Source of the DNA: Paenibacillus donghaensis
GTDB taxonomy: Bacteria; Bacillota; Bacilli; Paenibacillales; Paenibacillaceae
DNA length: 64,000 bases
NCBI RefSeq assembly: GCF_002192415.1
Contig: NZ_CP021780.1
Location: 4,340,001 to 4,404,000, forward strand
Direction of reading: 5' to 3'
Within the stretch, counting starts at the first letter, position 1. Each line of letters begins with the position of its first letter. Below the pieces are notes generated by a model, which saw only the letters and a program-made list of their open reading frames with translations, was not told where the DNA came from and did not search any database. This document shows, piece after piece, positions 25,966 through 35,468 of this stretch. The translations under genes were made by a program, and so were the position numbers.

Positions 25966-26238
25966 TTATTTGATTCCGTCTTTAAGCGCTTTGCCGGGTT
26001 TGAATGCCGGTACCTTGCTCGAAGGAATTTCGATTTCTTCACCAGTCTGCGGGTTGCGGCCTTTGCGTGCGGAACGTTCGCGCACTTCAAAGTTTCCGAA
26101 TCCAACCAGCTGAACCTTGTCTCCGCCTTGCAGAGCTTCTGCGATCGCTTCAAAAACTGCATCTACAGCTTTAGTTGCATCTTTCTTGGGAAGTTCAGTA
26201 GCCTCTGTAACTACGTTGATCAAATCTGATTTATTCAT
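25966..26238 (-). CDS. hup: HU-type DNA-binding protein
   Basis: A 90-residue nucleoid protein beginning [12 protein letters not shown]. The DNA-binding arm is [13 protein letters not shown] with the intercalating proline, and [15 protein letters not shown] is the dimer core. It corresponds to B. subtilis hbs, with spoIVA upstream as in Bacillus. GGGAGG lies 8 bases before the ATG. Confidence 0.97.
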   Translation of the reverse strand: MNKSDLINVVTEATELPKKDATKAVDAVFEAIAEALQGGDKVQLVGFGNFEVRERSARKGRNPQTGEEIEIPSSKVPAFKPGKALKDGIK

Positions 26239-26364
26239 GTCTTCTCACCTCCCTGGGCAAATTTCCGGTATCATACACTGTTTCCGTTTCAACGTAAAAT
26301 ATACGTGATAATCCCGTTTATTACTGCACACTAGCGCCCATAGACCTTAAAGCGCAACAAACTT

Positions 26365-26393
26365 ATAGTAATACAGCCCACTCATAATTTCAA
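26365..26393 (-). promoter_or_regulatory. Promoter of hup
   Basis: TTGAAA (26393-26388), 17-base spacer, TACTAT (26370-26365) on the minus strand, giving a leader of about 120 bases. Confidence 0.6.
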
Positions 26394-26423
26394 GCGTTAC
26401 TCCAAAATGGCGCTCAAACAAAC

Positions 26424-26464
26424 CAAAAAACTGCCCCGGGCCATTGTAATGGCAAGTGGGGCAG
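26424..26464 (-). terminator. Rho-independent terminator of spoIVA
   Basis: CTGCCCC..GGGGCAG outer stem with an inner GCCATT/AATGGC stem, followed by TTTTTT on the minus strand. Confidence 0.85.
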
Positions 26465-26492
26465 CCTTCCTTCTTAGCTGGATTTATCCAAT

Positions 26493-27971
26493 TTAGAGAA
26501 TAATCGCAATCAGTCCGCCGGACCCTTCATTGATGATCCGCCCCAGTGTTTCCTGAAGTTTGTAGCGGGCATTGTCAGGCATCATGGCAACTTTACCCTG
26601 GATACCCTCTCTCACTATGGAGTGCAGGGAACGTCCGAAGATATCCGACTCCCAGATCTTGATCGGGTCCTTCTCGAAGTCCTGCATCAGGTAGCGCATC
26701 AGTTCTTCGCTCTGCTTCTCCGTGCCGATAATCGGCGAGAATTCGGACTCCACATCTACGCGGATCATATGGATCGAAGGCGCGGTGGCTTTGAGGCGGA
26801 CCCCGAAACGGGAGCCCTGGCGGATCAGCTCCGGCTCATCCAGCGCCATTTCGGCCAGCGAAGGCGCCGCGATGCCATACCCTGTGGTTTTGACCATTTC
26901 AAGCGCTTCCGAGAAGCGGTCATATTCCCGTTTGGCATGGGAGAACTCCTGCATCAGCTGCAGCAGATGGTCCTTGCCGCGAATTTCAACACCTACCACT
27001 TCCATCAGCACCTGATCGTACAGCTCTTCAGGGGCATACAGGTCAATCTCGGCGACGCCTTGCCCCATGTTCATACCGCTGAGACCGGCTCTGTCGATGA
27101 AGTCATATTCCGTGAACTGGGCCACCAGACGGTCGACATCCCGCAGACGACGGATATCCTTAACCGTGTCGCGCACCGAGTTCTCGTAGCTGCTGCGCAG
27201 CCAGTGGTTCTCTCCAAGCACCATGACCCAGCTGGGCAGATTGACATTTACTTCGTGTACCGGGAATTCATATAACACTTCGCGCAGGACGCCCGTCACA
27301 TCTTCCTCTGTCATGTTGGCTGCGCTTAGTGTCATTACCGGAATATCGTATTTGAGCGCAAGCTCGCCCCGCAGTTGCTGGGCTTCTTCGCCGCGCGGCC
27401 GTGTGGAATTGATGACCAGCACAAACGGCTTGCCAACCTCCTTCAGCTCGGCAATAACCCGTTCTTCGGAATCTACATAGGAGCTGCGCGGAATCTCCGC
27501 AATCGTCCCGTCTGTAGTGACAACCACGCCCAGCGTGGAATGCTCCTGAATAACCTTGCGCGTGCCGATCTCGGCCGCTTCCTGGAACGGGATCGGGTCT
27601 TCGAACCATGGCGTGGAAATCATGCGCGGACCATTCTCATCCTCATAGCCCTTGGCGCCTTCAACGGCATAACCGACACAATCCACCAGTCTTACGTTGA
27701 CCTCCAGCCCTTCAGCCACCTTGATCTGAACCGCATTGTTGGGCACAAATTTCGGTTCGGTTGTCATAATCGTCTTGCCTGCGGCACTTTGCGGAAGCTC
27801 ATCCACTGCCCTTACACGGTCTGACTCATTCGTGATGTTCGGCAGCACAATTGTTTCCATGAAGCGTTTGATAAATGTCGATTTTCCCGTGCGAACCGCG
27901 CCGACGACGCCAAGATAAATGTCTCCGCCGGTACGCTCGGCAATGTCCTTGAAAATATCCACTTTTTCCAA
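26493..27971 (-). CDS. spoIVA: Stage IV sporulation protein A (spore coat ATPase)
   Basis: Translation from a TTG at 27971, preceded by GGAGGGG at 7 bases, gives 492 residues, the exact length of B. subtilis SpoIVA, and starts with the canonical EKVDIFKDIAERTGGDIYLG. A Walker A motif GAVRTGKST (about 24-32) and the ATPase region with DCVGYAVEGAKGYEDENG follow. SpoIVA uses ATP to polymerise on the outer forespore membrane as the coat basement layer. It is made in the mother cell. Longer in-frame extensions lack a ribosome binding site. Confidence 0.97.
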   Translation of the reverse strand: MEKVDIFKDIAERTGGDIYLGVVGAVRTGKSTFIKRFMETIVLPNITNESDRVRAVDELPQSAAGKTIMTTEPKFVPNNAVQIKVAEGLEVNVRLVDCVGYAVEGAKGYEDENGPRMISTPWFEDPIPFQEAAEIGTRKVIQEHSTLGVVVTTDGTIAEIPRSSYVDSEERVIAELKEVGKPFVLVINSTRPRGEEAQQLRGELALKYDIPVMTLSAANMTEEDVTGVLREVLYEFPVHEVNVNLPSWVMVLGENHWLRSSYENSVRDTVKDIRRLRDVDRLVAQFTEYDFIDRAGLSGMNMGQGVAEIDLYAPEELYDQVLMEVVGVEIRGKDHLLQLMQEFSHAKREYDRFSEALEMVKTTGYGIAAPSLAEMALDEPELIRQGSRFGVRLKATAPSIHMIRVDVESEFSPIIGTEKQSEELMRYLMQDFEKDPIKIWESDIFGRSLHSIVREGIQGKVAMMPDNARYKLQETLGRIINEGSGGLIAIIL

Positions 27972-28347
27972 AAGAGATCCCCTCCTCATATTACTCCGAA
28001 GAAAAAATGCCTGAAGAGCATCGACTTCGCGTTCCGCCGGCAACTGACCCTTGCAGGACATCCACCGGACTTATCGTATGTCCGCCATTACTGAGTCTAG
28101 ACACGCTTAGAGAAGTGCTTGCCCCGCGCTAAACTCCGAATGCTCGGACATGCATTTGGACTAGTATCATCATATGTATCCGGGATGAATTTATGACCTG
28201 TTTTCGCGCGAAACTGATTTGTAATTTCTAATCGGCGGGCTCGTAGGCAGCGAAGCGGGTCAAAAGGCCCGGAAGCTTTCTCATCAAGCATATGAAGCGG
28301 GGATCGGGAGTAGAACAACCATTTGGTGAAGATTGGTGAAGAAAAAT
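27972..28347. other. Intergenic region upstream of spoIVA, no gene seen
   Basis: A minus-strand frame of 73 codons (28097-28318) lacks a ribosome binding site and family resemblance. A CATACGAT element on the minus strand (28080-28073) resembles the -10 of SigE promoters, which would suit mother-cell expression of spoIVA, but no good -35 was identified. Two short GGTGAAGA direct repeats lie near 28325-28345. Confidence 0.4.
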
Positions 28348-29088
28348 TCAGGGCTGGGGAACCGGCTGACCATCCATCCAGAGATACGGCAGTGATTTGA
28401 CAGGCACGAAATAAGAGGCCTGCTCCAGCAGGGGCCGCAGGTCCTGGTCTGCAGAAGCAGCAGGCTCCTGCTGTTCGAGCAGTTGCATAAGGTCCGGCGC
28501 GTAGTCGGCGAACACCTTGCCCTCGCTGTCCATCATCAGCTCCAAGGGCTCGCCGGAGTATACGCTGATGAGCTTCACACTGCCGCCGGATAGCTTGGCT
28601 GTGTCAATGCTGAACAGCCCGGGATACAGCGGTTCTGCAGTTGGAGGCGTTCCTCCATGGGCATTCGTGTACCGGTCGACCTGCCGCTGGACATCATTGA
28701 CGGTCTGCACGGTGACCAGATCCATAAGCTTCACCACAGGCGAGGTTTCTTCATCGAGCAACAGAAAATAGGCACTGCCTCCCTGCTCAAAGGCCACTGC
28801 CGGAATGCTCTCCAGATAACCCTGCTGCTGAAGCTTCACTACATCAACAAGGAACTTCTCGTATCTAGGCGTATCCTGGCTGGCATTAAGAATCGGCAGC
28901 ACGCCCTCCTCCTCCTGATAGGCCTCCACTGCGGCCTGTACACGGTTTATGCTCTCTCGGTAAGCCTTTCCCGGTGTCTTCCGGCTCTCCGGTCCTGGAT
29001 ACATGCAACCGGAAAGCATAGCGGCCAGAAACAACACCAGCAGCACTCTACTGCCGGGAAACGTGCGTAGACTCACGGGTGTCTTCAT
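28348..29088 (-). CDS. yphF: Lipoprotein, YphF-like
   Basis: A 246-residue secreted protein with a short basic N-terminus, a hydrophobic core and a lipobox LSGC (Cys at about residue 28), so it would be lipid-anchored outside the membrane. No catalytic domain is recognised. Length and position between spoIVA and the DUF2768 gene match B. subtilis YphF. AAGGAGG precedes the ATG. The function is unknown. Confidence 0.8.
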   Translation of the reverse strand: MKTPVSLRTFPGSRVLLVLFLAAMLSGCMYPGPESRKTPGKAYRESINRVQAAVEAYQEEEGVLPILNASQDTPRYEKFLVDVVKLQQQGYLESIPAVAFEQGGSAYFLLLDEETSPVVKLMDLVTVQTVNDVQRQVDRYTNAHGGTPPTAEPLYPGLFSIDTAKLSGGSVKLISVYSGEPLELMMDSEGKVFADYAPDLMQLLEQQEPAASADQDLRPLLEQASYFVPVKSLPYLWMDGQPVPQP

Positions 29089-29118
29089 TCTGTCAGGCCT
29101 CCTTACAGCATCGATGGC

Positions 29119-29487
29119 TTACCACAGCTCATCTTCTTCTCCACGGCGTGCTGCTTCCAGCTTACGGCGCACAGCCGCCTTCAAAGGGTCTTCGGGAACC
29201 TGGACAGTCACATCGCTCCAGACGGCAGCCTGGCAGGCTAGGCGAATGCCTGTGTTCAGTGTGCTTCCCAGCTTGCGGCGCTCCACATCGCCTGGAGGCT
29301 GTACGGCAGAAGCCTCGCCGGCTTCAACCGTTACCTTGCACATCAGGCAGCCGGCTTTGCCGCCGCAGCGGGTCGCTATATTCACTCCGGCCTTGCGCGC
29401 AGCCTCCAGTACGGATACGCCCCGGGACACCGTTGCCTGACGGCCGGAGGGCTGGAAGATTACAGTACATCCTTTATGCGGTTTCAT
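29119..29487 (-). CDS. 2Fe-2S ferredoxin
   Basis: The ATG at 29487 follows GAGGAGAGG and gives 122 residues. RCGGKAGCLMC gives the C-x5-C-x2-C pattern and LACQ the fourth cysteine, as in adrenodoxin-like 2Fe-2S ferredoxins. It would be a soluble electron carrier. Its redox partner is not evident. It lies between a nucleotidyltransferase-like gene and yphF, an insertion relative to B. subtilis order. Confidence 0.9.
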   Translation of the reverse strand: MKPHKGCTVIFQPSGRQATVSRGVSVLEAARKAGVNIATRCGGKAGCLMCKVTVEAGEASAVQPPGDVERRKLGSTLNTGIRLACQAAVWSDVTVQVPEDPLKAAVRRKLEAARRGEEDELW

Positions 29488-29503
29488 GGTGTTATTCCTC
29501 TCC

Positions 29504-30127
29504 TCAACCTGATTTGGCTTGCGACAAGGGAGCCTGCAGCCACTCATCCAGCTGCAGGGCAAAGGCCGCTTCCAGCCCATTGCGCTGCACTAGACTCTGC
29601 AGCAGCGGAAGATGCCGGCCTGCATCCTTGCGCATAACTGCGGCAATCCGCTCGTAGCGGTCTGCTCTGCCGCGGATGGCGTTGAATAGAAATTCGTGTG
29701 CCAACGGCATCAGGCGGACCTGGCCGCCTTCCGTGAGCTGCAGGAGCGGAGCATGCGGCAGCAGGCTGCCGGTATCCACAATGTATTGACTTCCGCCATA
29801 GTTCATGCGGAAGCCGCAGATTAGTTCGACGGCCGTTTCTTCTATCCGGTACCGGCTGATCAGCGAATAGCAGCCTCTGCTGAAGTCCTCCTCTGGCTCG
29901 CCCAAGGCGAAGTCGCTAAGCGCCTCATGAAGAGGTTTCGCAGCGGCAAGCTCTGCATACAGATCAACATCCCTAGGTGCTGCCTGCAGCGGTACCTGCT
30001 GCAGCGCCAGGCTGCAGCTGCCCCCAAGCAGCCATACCGGCCGCTCCTCCCGTCCGTTTAAGCTTAACAACTCTGTAACCCGGCCTAACGCTTTTCCCAG
30101 TTCACTTGATATCCCGGCTCTGGCCAT
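29504..30127 (-). CDS. Nucleotidyltransferase-like protein
   Basis: A 207-residue soluble protein. WLLGGSCSLAL followed by PRDVDLY gives the GGS...DxD arrangement of the minimal nucleotidyltransferase fold (about residues 32-57). The rest is helical and has no recognised domain. The substrate is unknown; similar folds occur in AbiEii-like toxins and in tRNA- or sugar-modifying enzymes, but no antitoxin-type neighbour is present. GAGG lies 10 bases before the ATG, and the ferredoxin gene follows after 16 bases. Confidence 0.7.
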   Translation of the reverse strand: MARAGISSELGKALGRVTELLSLNGREERPVWLLGGSCSLALQQVPLQAAPRDVDLYAELAAAKPLHEALSDFALGEPEEDFSRGCYSLISRYRIEETAVELICGFRMNYGGSQYIVDTGSLLPHAPLLQLTEGGQVRLMPLAHEFLFNAIRGRADRYERIAAVMRKDAGRHLPLLQSLVQRNGLEAAFALQLDEWLQAPLSQAKSG

Positions 30128-30192
30128 TGGATCTGCGCCTCATTTCAGCAATTTGTATCTGGATTAGGCTGAACTATATGCTCTGTAACTGC

Positions 30193-30372
30193 TTACATAA
30201 TAGAGGCCGCCCCGCCCAGCAAACCGATCAGCATGATAATAAAAGCTACGACAGACAGCACCCCTCTGAGCAGACCCTTCGTTCTGCTGCGGGCAAAGGT
30301 AATCAGGAACACCGACAACCCCATCACAAGAATTGCAATCAGGGACAGCCACATCTTAGCCATCGGATCCAT
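30193..30372 (-). CDS. Small membrane protein, DUF2768 (YphE-like)
   Basis: The ATG at 30372 follows AGGAGG at 7 bases and gives 59 residues with two membrane segments (about 7-26 and 38-55) joined by a short basic loop. Length, topology and position near gpsA fit the DUF2768/YphE family. The function is unknown. A terminator about 80 bases upstream separates it from spoVIF. Confidence 0.75.
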   Translation of the reverse strand: MDPMAKMWLSLIAILVMGLSVFLITFARSRTKGLLRGVLSVVAFIIMLIGLLGGAASIM

Positions 30373-30450
30373 GGTCAAACCTCCTAGAGAGCTGTAATTT
30401 ATAGGGCTTATTATACCATGAATTATGGGCAGATCACGCACAAAAAGAGC

Positions 30451-30482
30451 AAAAACCCATGGAATCCGCCGGATTCCATGGG
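30451..30482 (-). terminator. Rho-independent terminator of spoVIF
   Basis: CCCATGGAATCC-GGC-GGATTCCATGGG followed by TTTTT on the minus strand. Confidence 0.85.
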
Positions 30483-30517
30483 CCATGCCCTTCACATGCC
30501 ACCTGCGCGTGGCAGAA

Positions 30518-30793
30518 CTATTTTTTCAGCATCATTTTCATTAATGACTCTATCGTGCCTGCGCCTGCGCCGCCTTTTTTGACGGCATTGACGATCTCCT
30601 GCACGGTAGCTTCGCTGACCGGTACTTTAGCCATTGATGACACCTGTTTAATCAACTGGCGGAGCTGGGCCTCGTTCTGTGTGGTTCCCGGCTTGACCGT
30701 TCCGGCCAGCTTTTTGATGGCGCCTTCGGAAATGTTCTTCCCTGTTTTTTTGTTGATTGCATTCAGTGCGTCCTTGGAAAAATCTCTGCTCAT
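30518..30793 (-). CDS. Stage VI sporulation protein F-like protein
   Basis: The ATG at 30793 follows GGAGG and gives 91 residues: a basic, helix-rich protein beginning MSRDFSKDALNAINKKTGK with a Gly/Ala-rich C-terminal helix (VKKGGAGAGTIESLMKMML). It resembles the SpoVIF/YjcC family, whose members act in late spore coat assembly. The call rests on recognised pattern and sporulation context, not on alignment. Confidence 0.7.
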   Translation of the reverse strand: MSRDFSKDALNAINKKTGKNISEGAIKKLAGTVKPGTTQNEAQLRQLIKQVSSMAKVPVSEATVQEIVNAVKKGGAGAGTIESLMKMMLKK

Positions 30794-30859
30794 TCTCATC
30801 CCTCCTCCGTAAGTCCCCAAACTCAGCATATGAGGATTTACGGAAAAAGGTGACCGGGA

Positions 30860-31900
30860 TCAGGAATGCCACTGCTCCCAGGTTTCCTGAGAGATATTCT
30901 CCATCTCCGTCTTGCGGTCCCGGCCCATCAAGGCTTCCACCGCGCTGCGCGGGGTTCGGCCCTTGAAGAGCACATGGTAGATCTGGTCGGTTATTGGCAT
31001 CTGCACACCAAGCTTCAGCGAGATGGCATATGCCGCTTCCGTCGTGCGGATACCCTCTACTACCATGCCCATCGACTCCAGCACCTCCGGCAGCGGTTTG
31101 CCTTGTCCCAGCAGGGAGCCTGCGCGCCAGTTGCGGCTGTGCTGGCTGGTTGCGGTTACGACAAGGTCGCCGATTCCGGCCAGTCCGGCGAAGGTTAAAG
31201 GATTGGCGCCAAGCTCCACGCCAACCCTGGAGATTTCAGCCAGCCCACGGGTAAGCAGCGCCGCCTTGGCATTGTCTCCGAAGCCAAGGCCATCGGAGAG
31301 TCCTGCACCAAGGGCAATAATATTCTTCAGCGCGCCGGCCAGTTCCACCCCTACCTGATCCCGGTTCGTGTAGACACGGAAATCATTGTTGATAAATAGC
31401 TCCTGAGCTGCAGCCGCCAGCTTATCCTCCGGCGAAGCCACTACTACGGTTGTTGGACACAGGCGTACAACCTCCTCCGCATGGCTGGGACCGGAGAGCA
31501 CGACAACCTGCCCTTCACGACAGCCCAGCTCCTCGGAAATCACGGTGGACATGCGCTTCATCGTTTCGGTTTCGAAACCCTTGGTGGCATGAATACAGAG
31601 CATATCATCCTTCCAGAAGGGCTTCAGGCTGCGGGCCACCTGCCGCATGGCAGAAGAAGGGGCCACAATTACAACGGCTTTGGAGCCGTCTACAGCCGTT
31701 TCCATGTCAGTAGTAGCGAATAGATTGGCAGGCAGCTTAATACCCGGCAAATAATGTTCATTGGTATGTAAAGCATTGATTTCAGCCGCCTGCTCAGAGT
31801 TGCGCGTCCATAGCTGCACTTCTGCATGGTTAGCCGCGAGCACACTGGCCAATGCGGTTCCCCAGCTGCCTGCGACAAGTACAGTGACCTTATCAGACAA
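30860..31900 (-). CDS. gpsA: Glycerol-3-phosphate dehydrogenase [NAD(P)+]
   Basis: Starts at TTG (31900) six bases after GGGGGAG, or GTG one codon earlier, overlapping plsY by 8 bases. The 346-residue enzyme reduces DHAP to sn-glycerol 3-phosphate for phospholipid synthesis. SGPSHAEEV, GALKNIIALGAGL (catalytic Lys) and SRNWRAG are present. The dinucleotide-binding loop reads VAGSWG instead of GAGSWG, so the first glycine of GxGxxG is replaced by valine. It forms a glycerolipid pair with plsY. Confidence 0.95.
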   Translation of the reverse strand: MSDKVTVLVAGSWGTALASVLAANHAEVQLWTRNSEQAAEINALHTNEHYLPGIKLPANLFATTDMETAVDGSKAVVIVAPSSAMRQVARSLKPFWKDDMLCIHATKGFETETMKRMSTVISEELGCREGQVVVLSGPSHAEEVVRLCPTTVVVASPEDKLAAAAQELFINNDFRVYTNRDQVGVELAGALKNIIALGAGLSDGLGFGDNAKAALLTRGLAEISRVGVELGANPLTFAGLAGIGDLVVTATSQHSRNWRAGSLLGQGKPLPEVLESMGMVVEGIRTTEAAYAISLKLGVQMPITDQIYHVLFKGRTPRSAVEALMGRDRKTEMENISQETWEQWHS

Positions 31901-32510
31901 CACGTTCTCCCCCTTTGGCTTTGGAGCCGAGCTTGTTCTCCCGGCCTTCCACAATCTTCACAATATTGCTGCGGTGCCGCCAGAAGGCGAATACCGCAAT
32001 AATAAGGCTGGCCCAGAGCACCGGCGCCGCAAAGCCTGTAAGCAGCAGTGCTACCGGAGTCAGCGCCACAAAAATTAAGGAACCGAGCGACACATAACGG
32101 GTGAATACGATAGACAGGATGGCGATGACACCAGCAAGCAGTGCAGGCCATAAGCAGAGAGTAGCCATCACTCCGATGGTTGTGGCAATGCCCTTCCCGC
32201 CGCGGAAATGAAAATAAAGCGGCCAATTATGCCCGATAATGGCGGCAATTCCGCAGAGCGCCGCAGGCCAGCTGTCCCAGCCGCCCACCAAGGTGCCCAG
32301 CCAGACGGCCGCGACCCCCTTCAGGACATCCAGGACAAGGACCAGTACAGCTGGCCCCTTGCCCAGAACGCGCAGTGTATTGGTAGCGCCTGCATTGCCG
32401 CTTCCATATTGGCGGATATCAATTCCCTTAAACAGCCTGGCAAACAGCATACTGAAGCTGACCGAGCCCAGCAAATAGCTTACAACTATAACCAGAACTT
32501 CAAGCGCCAC
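31893..32510 (-). CDS. plsY: Acyl-phosphate:glycerol-3-phosphate acyltransferase
   Basis: A 205-residue membrane protein with about five hydrophobic segments. The three PlsY motifs are visible: YLLGSVSFS..., GSGNAGATNTLR, and HNWPLYFHFRGGKGIAT. It acylates glycerol 3-phosphate at position 1 with acyl phosphate. It starts at GTG with GGGGAG upstream and overlaps gpsA, which makes its substrate. Confidence 0.95.
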   Translation of the reverse strand: MALEVLVIVVSYLLGSVSFSMLFARLFKGIDIRQYGSGNAGATNTLRVLGKGPAVLVLVLDVLKGVAAVWLGTLVGGWDSWPAALCGIAAIIGHNWPLYFHFRGGKGIATTIGVMATLCLWPALLAGVIAILSIVFTRYVSLGSLIFVALTPVALLLTGFAAPVLWASLIIAVFAFWRHRSNIVKIVEGRENKLGSKAKGGERVV

Positions 32511-32522
32511 ACTACTTCTCCC

Positions 32523-33848
32523 CTAACTTTCGTTTTCGGATTTACGCCGTGTAAAGAGGCGGATAGGTGTTCCTTCGAAATTAAACGCCGCACGGATCTT
32601 GTTCTCCAGATAACGTTCATAGGAGAAATGCATCAGAGACGGGTCATTGACAAAAACGACAATGGTCGGCGGTTTAACCGCAACCTGGGTTACGTAGTTA
32701 ATACGCAGACGGCGGCCTTTATCCGTCGGCGGAGGATTGATTGCAATCGCATCGGACACCACATCGTTGACCAGATGGGTTGTAATCCGCAGCGCATGCT
32801 GCTGTGAGACATGCTGAACAACCGGCAGCAACTTCTGCAGACGCTGTTTGGTCAATGCCGAGAGGAAGACCACCGGAGCATAGCTCATAAAGAGGAAATG
32901 ATCCCGTACCTTAGTCTCAAAATTCTGCATCGTCTTGTCATCCTTCTCGACGGCATCCCATTTGTTCACCACAAAGATAGATGCTTTGCCCGCTTCATGG
33001 GCGTAACCGGCGATATGCTTATCCTGATCGATAATGCCTTCCTCACCGTTGATCACAACCAGCACCACATCGGCACGTTCGATTGCCCGCATGGCCCGCA
33101 TGACGCTGTATTTCTCGATGTTCTCGTACACCTTGCCGCGTTTGCGCATACCTGCAGTATCAATCAGTACATACCGCTGGCCATCCCGTTCAAAAGGAGT
33201 ATCTATCGCGTCCCGCGTAGTTCCGGCGACTTCGCTGACAATTACGCGTTCTTCGCCCAGAATCGCGTTTACCAGCGACGATTTACCTACATTCGGACGG
33301 CCGATCAGAGCCACACGAATCACATCTTCATCATATTCATCATCCGTCTTCTCGGGCAGACGCTCAACGACCGCATCAAGCATATCGCCAAGCCCTGTGC
33401 CATGGCTTCCCGAAATTCCGAACGGTTCACCGAAGCCTAGACTGTAGAATTCATAAATGTCATCCGAACGTCTCATGTTGTCCACCTTATTGATGGCTAG
33501 TACAATAGGCTTACCTGAACGGAACAGCAGTTGTGCGACTTCTTCGTCCGAGTTCGTCAGTCCGCTCTTCGCGTCACACATAAAGATGATGACATCCGCT
33601 TCTTCAATCGCCAGCTCCGCCTGAATACGGATTGATTTCAGAATTGCATCCTCACCGTCAATCTCAATACCTCCGGTATCAATTACACTAAAGGACTTAC
33701 CGTTCCAGTCCGAAATTCCGTAAATCCGGTCACGTGTAATTCCCGGCTTATCCTCAACAATGGCCAATCTGTCGCCAATCAGCCGATTAAAGATCGTCGA
33801 TTTCCCGACGTTAGGCCTGCCGACAATTGCCACAACGGGTCTTGCCAT
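32523..33848 (-). CDS. der: GTPase Der (EngA), ribosome assembly
   Basis: A 441-residue tandem GTPase. G1 motifs GRPNVGKST (about 9-17) and GRPNVGKSS (about 184), DTGG and DTAGM switch motifs, NKVD and NKWD specificity motifs, and a C-terminal KH-like domain are all visible. It is needed for 50S subunit maturation. AGGAGG precedes the ATG. It precedes plsY by 12 bases. Confidence 0.97.
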   Translation of the reverse strand: MARPVVAIVGRPNVGKSTIFNRLIGDRLAIVEDKPGITRDRIYGISDWNGKSFSVIDTGGIEIDGEDAILKSIRIQAELAIEEADVIIFMCDAKSGLTNSDEEVAQLLFRSGKPIVLAINKVDNMRRSDDIYEFYSLGFGEPFGISGSHGTGLGDMLDAVVERLPEKTDDEYDEDVIRVALIGRPNVGKSSLVNAILGEERVIVSEVAGTTRDAIDTPFERDGQRYVLIDTAGMRKRGKVYENIEKYSVMRAMRAIERADVVLVVINGEEGIIDQDKHIAGYAHEAGKASIFVVNKWDAVEKDDKTMQNFETKVRDHFLFMSYAPVVFLSALTKQRLQKLLPVVQHVSQQHALRITTHLVNDVVSDAIAINPPPTDKGRRLRINYVTQVAVKPPTIVVFVNDPSLMHFSYERYLENKIRAAFNFEGTPIRLFTRRKSENES

Positions 33849-33925
33849 ATTCCATTCCTCCTGTCTTTCTTACGCTACTCATCATAGCAAAAAAAATTAA
33901 ACTTAGCTAACCATCCATAGCTTTT

Positions 33926-33969
33926 TAAAACACAATCGGCGAACCCTCGATCACGAGGGTTCGCCGATT
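33926..33969 (-). terminator. Rho-independent terminator of rpsA
   Basis: A 16-base perfect stem (AATCGGCGAACCCTCG and complement) with a 4-base loop, followed by GTGTTTT on the minus strand. Confidence 0.85.
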
Positions 33970-34005
33970 ACTTTACCCGTATAACTTCAAAGTTTCAGAA
34001 AGGGA

Positions 34006-35337
34006 TTAGTTGTTTCCCTTGAACTTATCCAACTTGTCGCCGAAACGTTCAGCCAGCGTGAAGCTGAGGCCTTCGTTGCTAAGCGATACGTTAGGGTTGT
34101 TCAGCACTTCTTTAGGTGCTCTGTCTCTGTTGTTGCTGCTTCTTTCAGGTCTGGCCGAAGGAGCCGGAGCTTCTTCAGTTTCCTTGATGCTCAGGCTGAC
34201 ACGTTTCTCGGACGGGTTGAAGTCCAAGACTTTAACCTGCACTTCTTGACCTTCTTTAAGCACTTCATGAGGAGTTGCGATGTGCTTGTGGGAGATCTGG
34301 GAGATGTGCACGAGGCCTTCTACACCAGGAAGCAGTTCAACGAATGCGCCGAAGTTGACCAGACGTTTAACTTCGCCTGTTACTACATCGCCAATGTTGA
34401 TCTTGCCGGAAGCGGAATCCCAAGGACCTGGAGCAGCCGCTTTGATGCTGAGGCTGATTTTGCCCTTCTCAGGGTCAACCTTCAATACTTTAACACGAAC
34501 CTTGTCACCTTCGGAGACCACATCGGATGGTTTCTCCACATGGTTCCAAGCGATTTCGGAGACATGCACCAATCCGTCCACTCCGCCAACATCAACGAAT
34601 GCGCCGAATTGAGTCAGACGTTGCACAGTACCTTCGATAATCTGTCCTTCGGAGAGCTCGGCCATAATCTTCAGCTTGTTAGCTTCGAATTCTTCTTCGA
34701 GCACTTCTTTAGCGGACAGGATTACTTTGCTGTTCTCACGGTCAAGTTCTTTCACCTTAACACGCAGGGTACGGCCTTTGTAATCACTGAAGTCTTCTAC
34801 GAAATGACGCTCAACCATGGACGCAGGGATAAATCCGCGCGCGCCAACATCAGCTACCAGACCGCCTTTGACTACATCGGCAACGGTAACTTCGAAAGCT
34901 TCCTGGGAAGCAAAATACTTCTCCAGATCTTCCCATGATTTCTCGCTGTCAACGGCACGTTTGGAAAGAACCAGGCTTTCCTTGTTGTCGTTGATGCTAA
35001 CCACTTTGCATTCCACTTCTTGTCCTACTTCCACCGCGGAAGCCGCGTTGTCCAGTTGTACGGAGGACAGCTCGCGGATCGGAATCACACCGTCGTATTT
35101 ATATCCAATGCTTACATAAGCCTGGTTATCTTCAATTTTGACGATTGTTCCTTTCACGGTATCGCCTTTTTTCAAAGTCATGATTTCCAGATCAGCCTGG
35201 TTCGTCACTTCTTCTTCGTTACCGGCAACGGCTTCTTCTGCAGCTGGCACAGTGGCTTCCACAGTTTCCGTTGCTTCTACGGTTTCGTTATTCTCAACGT
35301 TATCCGCAGCTTCCTGATTTCTAGTTTCCTCAGACAT
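34006..35337 (-). CDS. rpsA: 30S ribosomal protein S1 homolog (YpfD-like)
   Basis: A 443-residue protein with an acidic N-terminus, four S1 RNA-binding repeats starting near residues 57, 140, 226 and 313 (KKGDTVKGTIVK, FEVTVADVVKG, GQIIEGTVQRL, IGDVVTGEVKR), and a disordered C-terminal tail rich in Ser and Pro. Four repeats, not six, is usual in Gram-positives. It lies downstream of cmk and plsC, as in Bacillus, and ends at a strong terminator. Confidence 0.94.
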   Translation of the reverse strand: MSEETRNQEAADNVENNETVEATETVEATVPAAEEAVAGNEEEVTNQADLEIMTLKKGDTVKGTIVKIEDNQAYVSIGYKYDGVIPIRELSSVQLDNAASAVEVGQEVECKVVSINDNKESLVLSKRAVDSEKSWEDLEKYFASQEAFEVTVADVVKGGLVADVGARGFIPASMVERHFVEDFSDYKGRTLRVKVKELDRENSKVILSAKEVLEEEFEANKLKIMAELSEGQIIEGTVQRLTQFGAFVDVGGVDGLVHVSEIAWNHVEKPSDVVSEGDKVRVKVLKVDPEKGKISLSIKAAAPGPWDSASGKINIGDVVTGEVKRLVNFGAFVELLPGVEGLVHISQISHKHIATPHEVLKEGQEVQVKVLDFNPSEKRVSLSIKETEEAPAPSARPERSSNNRDRAPKEVLNNPNVSLSNEGLSFTLAERFGDKLDKFKGNN

Positions 35338-35468
35338 GTGATTACCCTCCTCGATTCAAAACCCCATTTATTTAAACCCGCGCATAGCAGAGTTCAAAAC
35401 AATCCATAACTCTAAATAAAAGCATGTGTAATTTCATAATAGTATGTTCTAACAGCCTACCGCTACTT

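Noticed and set aside
28097..28318. Minus-strand 73-codon frame upstream of spoIVA
   Set aside because: No ribosome binding site and no family resemblance.
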